Source of the DNA: Spirochaetaceae bacterium
GTDB taxonomy: Bacteria; Spirochaetota; Spirochaetia; Treponematales; Breznakiellaceae
Length of the DNA: 8,267 nt
Assembly (NCBI GenBank): GCA_031269165.1
Contig: JAISZQ010000083.1
Location: forward strand, 1 to 8,267
Reading direction: 5' to 3'
Below are positions 6,436-8,267 of the stretch, piece by piece (positions within the stretch are counted from its first letter, which is position 1; each line of letters begins with the position of its first letter). The notes beneath the pieces were generated by a model. The model worked only from the letters and a program-made list of their open reading frames with translations. It was not told the DNA's origin and did no database searches. The translations under genes and the position numbers were made by a program.

Positions 6436-7513
6436 GCTTTACATTCTTCCCACGAATATTCAGGAATTTGTCAGGATCGACAATGTCGGAACCGATATGT
6501 ACTTCATAGTGGAGATGCGGCCCCGTAGAACGCCCGGTATTGCCGATATGCCCGATCACGTCGCCCTGTTCCACCTGCTGGCCGATCTTGACACGGGCGG
6601 TAGATTGCAGATGCCCGTATCGTGTATAAAATCCGTGTTTATGCCGGATAATGACATAGTTGCCAAACCCGACCGCATCCCAAGCGACGCTGACCACCTG
6701 CCCGTCCGCCGTCGCCACGACCGGATCGCCCTGCCGATAAGTGGAAAGATCAATTCCCCGATGGATATAATTCTCACCCGTGAAAGGATTAGGGTTTTCG
6801 CCAAACGACTGGGAGATATGCCCTATCCCGCCCCTGATCGGCCAAATATTGGGTATCTCCGTGAGCAAGGACCCCTGCCGCTCAAGCAGATTTTCGATTT
6901 CCTGAATCGACCCTTGCGCCGAAGCGAAAAACCCGGCAAGATTATTCAGATCGTCGGCCTCGCGGAGCCGCCCTTGGGCGGTTTCCTGCGTGTCGAAAAA
7001 TGCGGAGAGATCGCCCGAATAACCGGGATTAAGCGTCTGCCCCTGGGTCTTGAGGCCAAGTGAAGAGAACACCCCCGAAAGCGTCGCCTCGAAACTGCGA
7101 GCCTCGCGCAGGAAGTCGGTCAACTCATCGCGCAACTGGTCAAGGCTCGCCTCTGTGTCCTTGAGTCGGGAATCTTTTACCGTGAGTTCGCTCCGGTATT
7201 CACCATAAGACGAAACCGACCATACCACCGTACTCAGGAAGGCTGCCAGCGCGATAACCGTGAACACCATTGAAAACAGAGAGACGCGGATGTTACGGAC
7301 ATTTTTTTCAGAATGCGGAACAAGAACGATGGTATAACGGCTACCCATAATGCGGAACAACGTGCTGAAAAATACGGCAACGCCCTGCGCCGCTCCGAGA
7401 AAAAAGCAACGAACCTTTTTGATCACGCTGTTTTCCAGCCGTTTGTAGTCATGAAGTTGAGTCAAACAATACCCCCGTTCAATATCGGTAATCTCACCAT
7501 CTAACTTTAACAC
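6425..7513 (-). CDS. Membrane-anchored M23 peptidase (peptidoglycan endopeptidase)
   Basis: This protein should cut peptide cross-links of peptidoglycan in the periplasm. A transmembrane segment (about residues 77-100) is followed by a coiled coil (105-145) and a linker. The C-terminal LytM/M23 domain has all expected zinc and catalytic residues: HRGID (H251, D255), YGH (H301) and GPHLHYE (H333, H335). Coordinates use the longest frame, from GTG 7513. That start is doubtful because a strong promoter (7532-7504) would place the mRNA start near 7497. TTG 7465 with GGGGG upstream, GTG 7426, or ATG 7348 (MGSRYTIVLVPHSEK) are alternatives. Homologues I recall begin near the last of these. It leads the four-gene operon. 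Confidence 0.88.
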   Translation of the reverse strand: MLKLDGEITDIERGYCLTQLHDYKRLENSVIKKVRCFFLGAAQGVAVFFSTLFRIMGSRYTIVLVPHSEKNVRNIRVSLFSMVFTVIALAAFLSTVVWSVSSYGEYRSELTVKDSRLKDTEASLDQLRDELTDFLREARSFEATLSGVFSSLGLKTQGQTLNPGYSGDLSAFFDTQETAQGRLREADDLNNLAGFFASAQGSIQEIENLLERQGSLLTEIPNIWPIRGGIGHISQSFGENPNPFTGENYIHRGIDLSTYRQGDPVVATADGQVVSVAWDAVGFGNYVIIRHKHGFYTRYGHLQSTARVKIGQQVEQGDVIGHIGNTGRSTGPHLHYEVHIGSDIVDPDKFLNIRGKNVKRGG

Positions 7514-7532
7514 AATGGGGAAGAAATGTCAA
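7504..7532 (-). promoter_or_regulatory. Hybrid promoter with IS-borne -35 box
   Basis: On the minus strand TTGACA (7532-7527), a perfect consensus -35, is followed after exactly 17 bases by TAAAGT (7509-7504), four of six for a -10. The -35 hexamer is the likely last six bases of the IS element, since IS481 and IS3 relatives commonly end in ACA, while the -10 lies in host DNA. Transcription from about 7497 would drive the M23, bactofilin, DUF327 and exported protein genes, and would exclude the annotated GTG at 7513. Confidence 0.5.
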
Positions 7533-8267
7533 GGGGTCGGTATGTTCTCACTACCTATAGGACACTCCATTGCTGGGAATGGGCACGCCCAGTTTAGCAG
7601 AGAACTCAGCCGGAGTCGAGAGACCTGATGAAGCGTGAGGGCGGTGGAAGTGGTATTTGTGAAGCCAGCCGTCCGCCACCTTGCGCAGTTCTGTAACATT
7701 CATCGGCGCGTAGTTGTAGTCAAGACATTCCCGCTGGAGCGTTCCGATAAACCGCTCAACGAAAGGCTTTTCTTTCGGGGCGTAAGGGCGGGTCCAAAAC
7801 GGGGGCACGCCGATGGAGGCAAGATACTCCTCCGCCTTGCACATATTCTCGCTGCCTGAGTCATTGACAATTTTGATTTGTGTTCCGAAACGCGCGATGA
7901 CTTTTTCAAAAGCGGTTTTCGCGTTTAAGCTTGAAGGAGAGGACGCAATGTGAAGAACCGCTTCTTTCGTAAGCCGGGTCTTCCTTACGTATCTCCCGGA
8001 CAGCGCGGACCAAATCGCGGGAATACTCGGGCTGCCGTTTCTTCTTGGGTGCGGCCGGTCTGTTTTCAAGCGAAGACAGGCGCGTTTTGTCAGACCTCGC
8101 TTTCCACCGGCAGAACAAAGGCCTGTGTATTCCAAAATGCCGGCACGTCAGTACCGCATCGGGCTTCCCGCTCCGGGAAAACTGCGCCGAACTGCGATAG
8201 TAATAATCGAGAATCTTCAGCCGCAGCTTCGCCTCTGCGGACAAATCCCCCGCTTCACCGCGCGCCA
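7527..8267 (-). mobile_element. Decayed IS element, IS481/IS3-like, one end only
   Basis: The element enters from beyond the right edge of the window and carries one transposase gene read toward the M23 operon. Its terminus is placed at 7527 because the sequence downstream of the transposase stop ends in CCCCTTGACA just before the host operon, and ACA ends are usual in these families. The other terminus and any target duplication are outside the window, so the boundary is provisional. The transposase is disrupted, so the copy is probably immobile on its own. Confidence 0.6.
7551..8267 (-). pseudogene. rve-type transposase, internal deletion and frame change
   Basis: The N-terminal part lies in the frame 8267-7906 and has a helix-turn-helix (VLTCRHFGIHRPLFCRWKAR). 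It continues to LVRAVREIRKEDPAY, after which intact relatives would enter the catalytic domain. The C-terminal part is in another frame, from about 7970 to 7551, and has IVNDSGSEN (second Asp) and FVERFIGTLQREC (Glu) of the DDE triad, then the HRPHASSGLSTPAEF end. The segment with the first Asp is missing. About 80-100 residues appear lost, with the junction near 7955-7970. The N-terminal frame runs open to the window edge, so the true start may lie outside; the TTG at 8244 is weak. Confidence 0.75.

Noticed and set aside
6104..7063. 319-codon plus-strand open frame
   Set aside because: It is antisense to the bactofilin and M23 genes, whose domains and catalytic residues are unmistakable on the other strand; high GC content explains the long shadow frame.

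Overview
The window looks like a bacterial chromosome segment with GC-rich genes of Gram-negative type and intergenic spaces packed with short palindromic repeats. My best guess is a spirochaete of the Treponema type. The basis is the set M23 endopeptidase, bactofilin and DUF327 (YaaR) protein in one operon, together with nadK next to recN, an adjacency I recall from treponemes but could not check. Confidence in the phylum is moderate to low. There is no rRNA, tRNA or CRISPR array.

Layout. Bases 1-831 hold no intact gene. They contain two copies of a multi-hairpin repeat, a decayed coding remnant on the minus strand, and a 59-bp MITE-like element with a 4-bp target duplication. Bases 832-3505 (plus strand) are an overlapping pair, nadK (NAD kinase) and recN (SMC-like repair ATPase). 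Bases 3506-4200 are a repeat field: a third multi-hairpin copy carrying a roughly 155-nt structured insertion, then two copies of a REP-like palindrome. Bases 4201-4818 (minus) are a two-gene unit, an unrecognised 108-aa protein and a DUF167/YggU protein. Bases 4819-5181 are a third REP-like palindrome, a 14-nt triplicate and a terminator-like hairpin. Bases 5182-7513 (minus) are a tightly overlapping four-gene operon in the order M23 peptidase, bactofilin, DUF327 protein, small exported protein. Bases 7527-8267 are one end of a decayed IS with an IS481/IS3-type rve transposase.

How the genes fit together. The four-gene operon reads as a cell-shape or envelope module: a membrane-anchored peptidoglycan hydrolase with a complete zinc site, a polymer-forming scaffold, and two small partners. 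The IS end appears to supply the -35 hexamer of its promoter. nadK and recN are probably co-transcribed and translationally coupled.

The most unusual property is the intergenic DNA. At least three repeat families are present, and related copies often differ because one has an additional small palindrome in a loop or arm of a larger one. This suggests an active or recently active process of palindrome-into-palindrome insertion.
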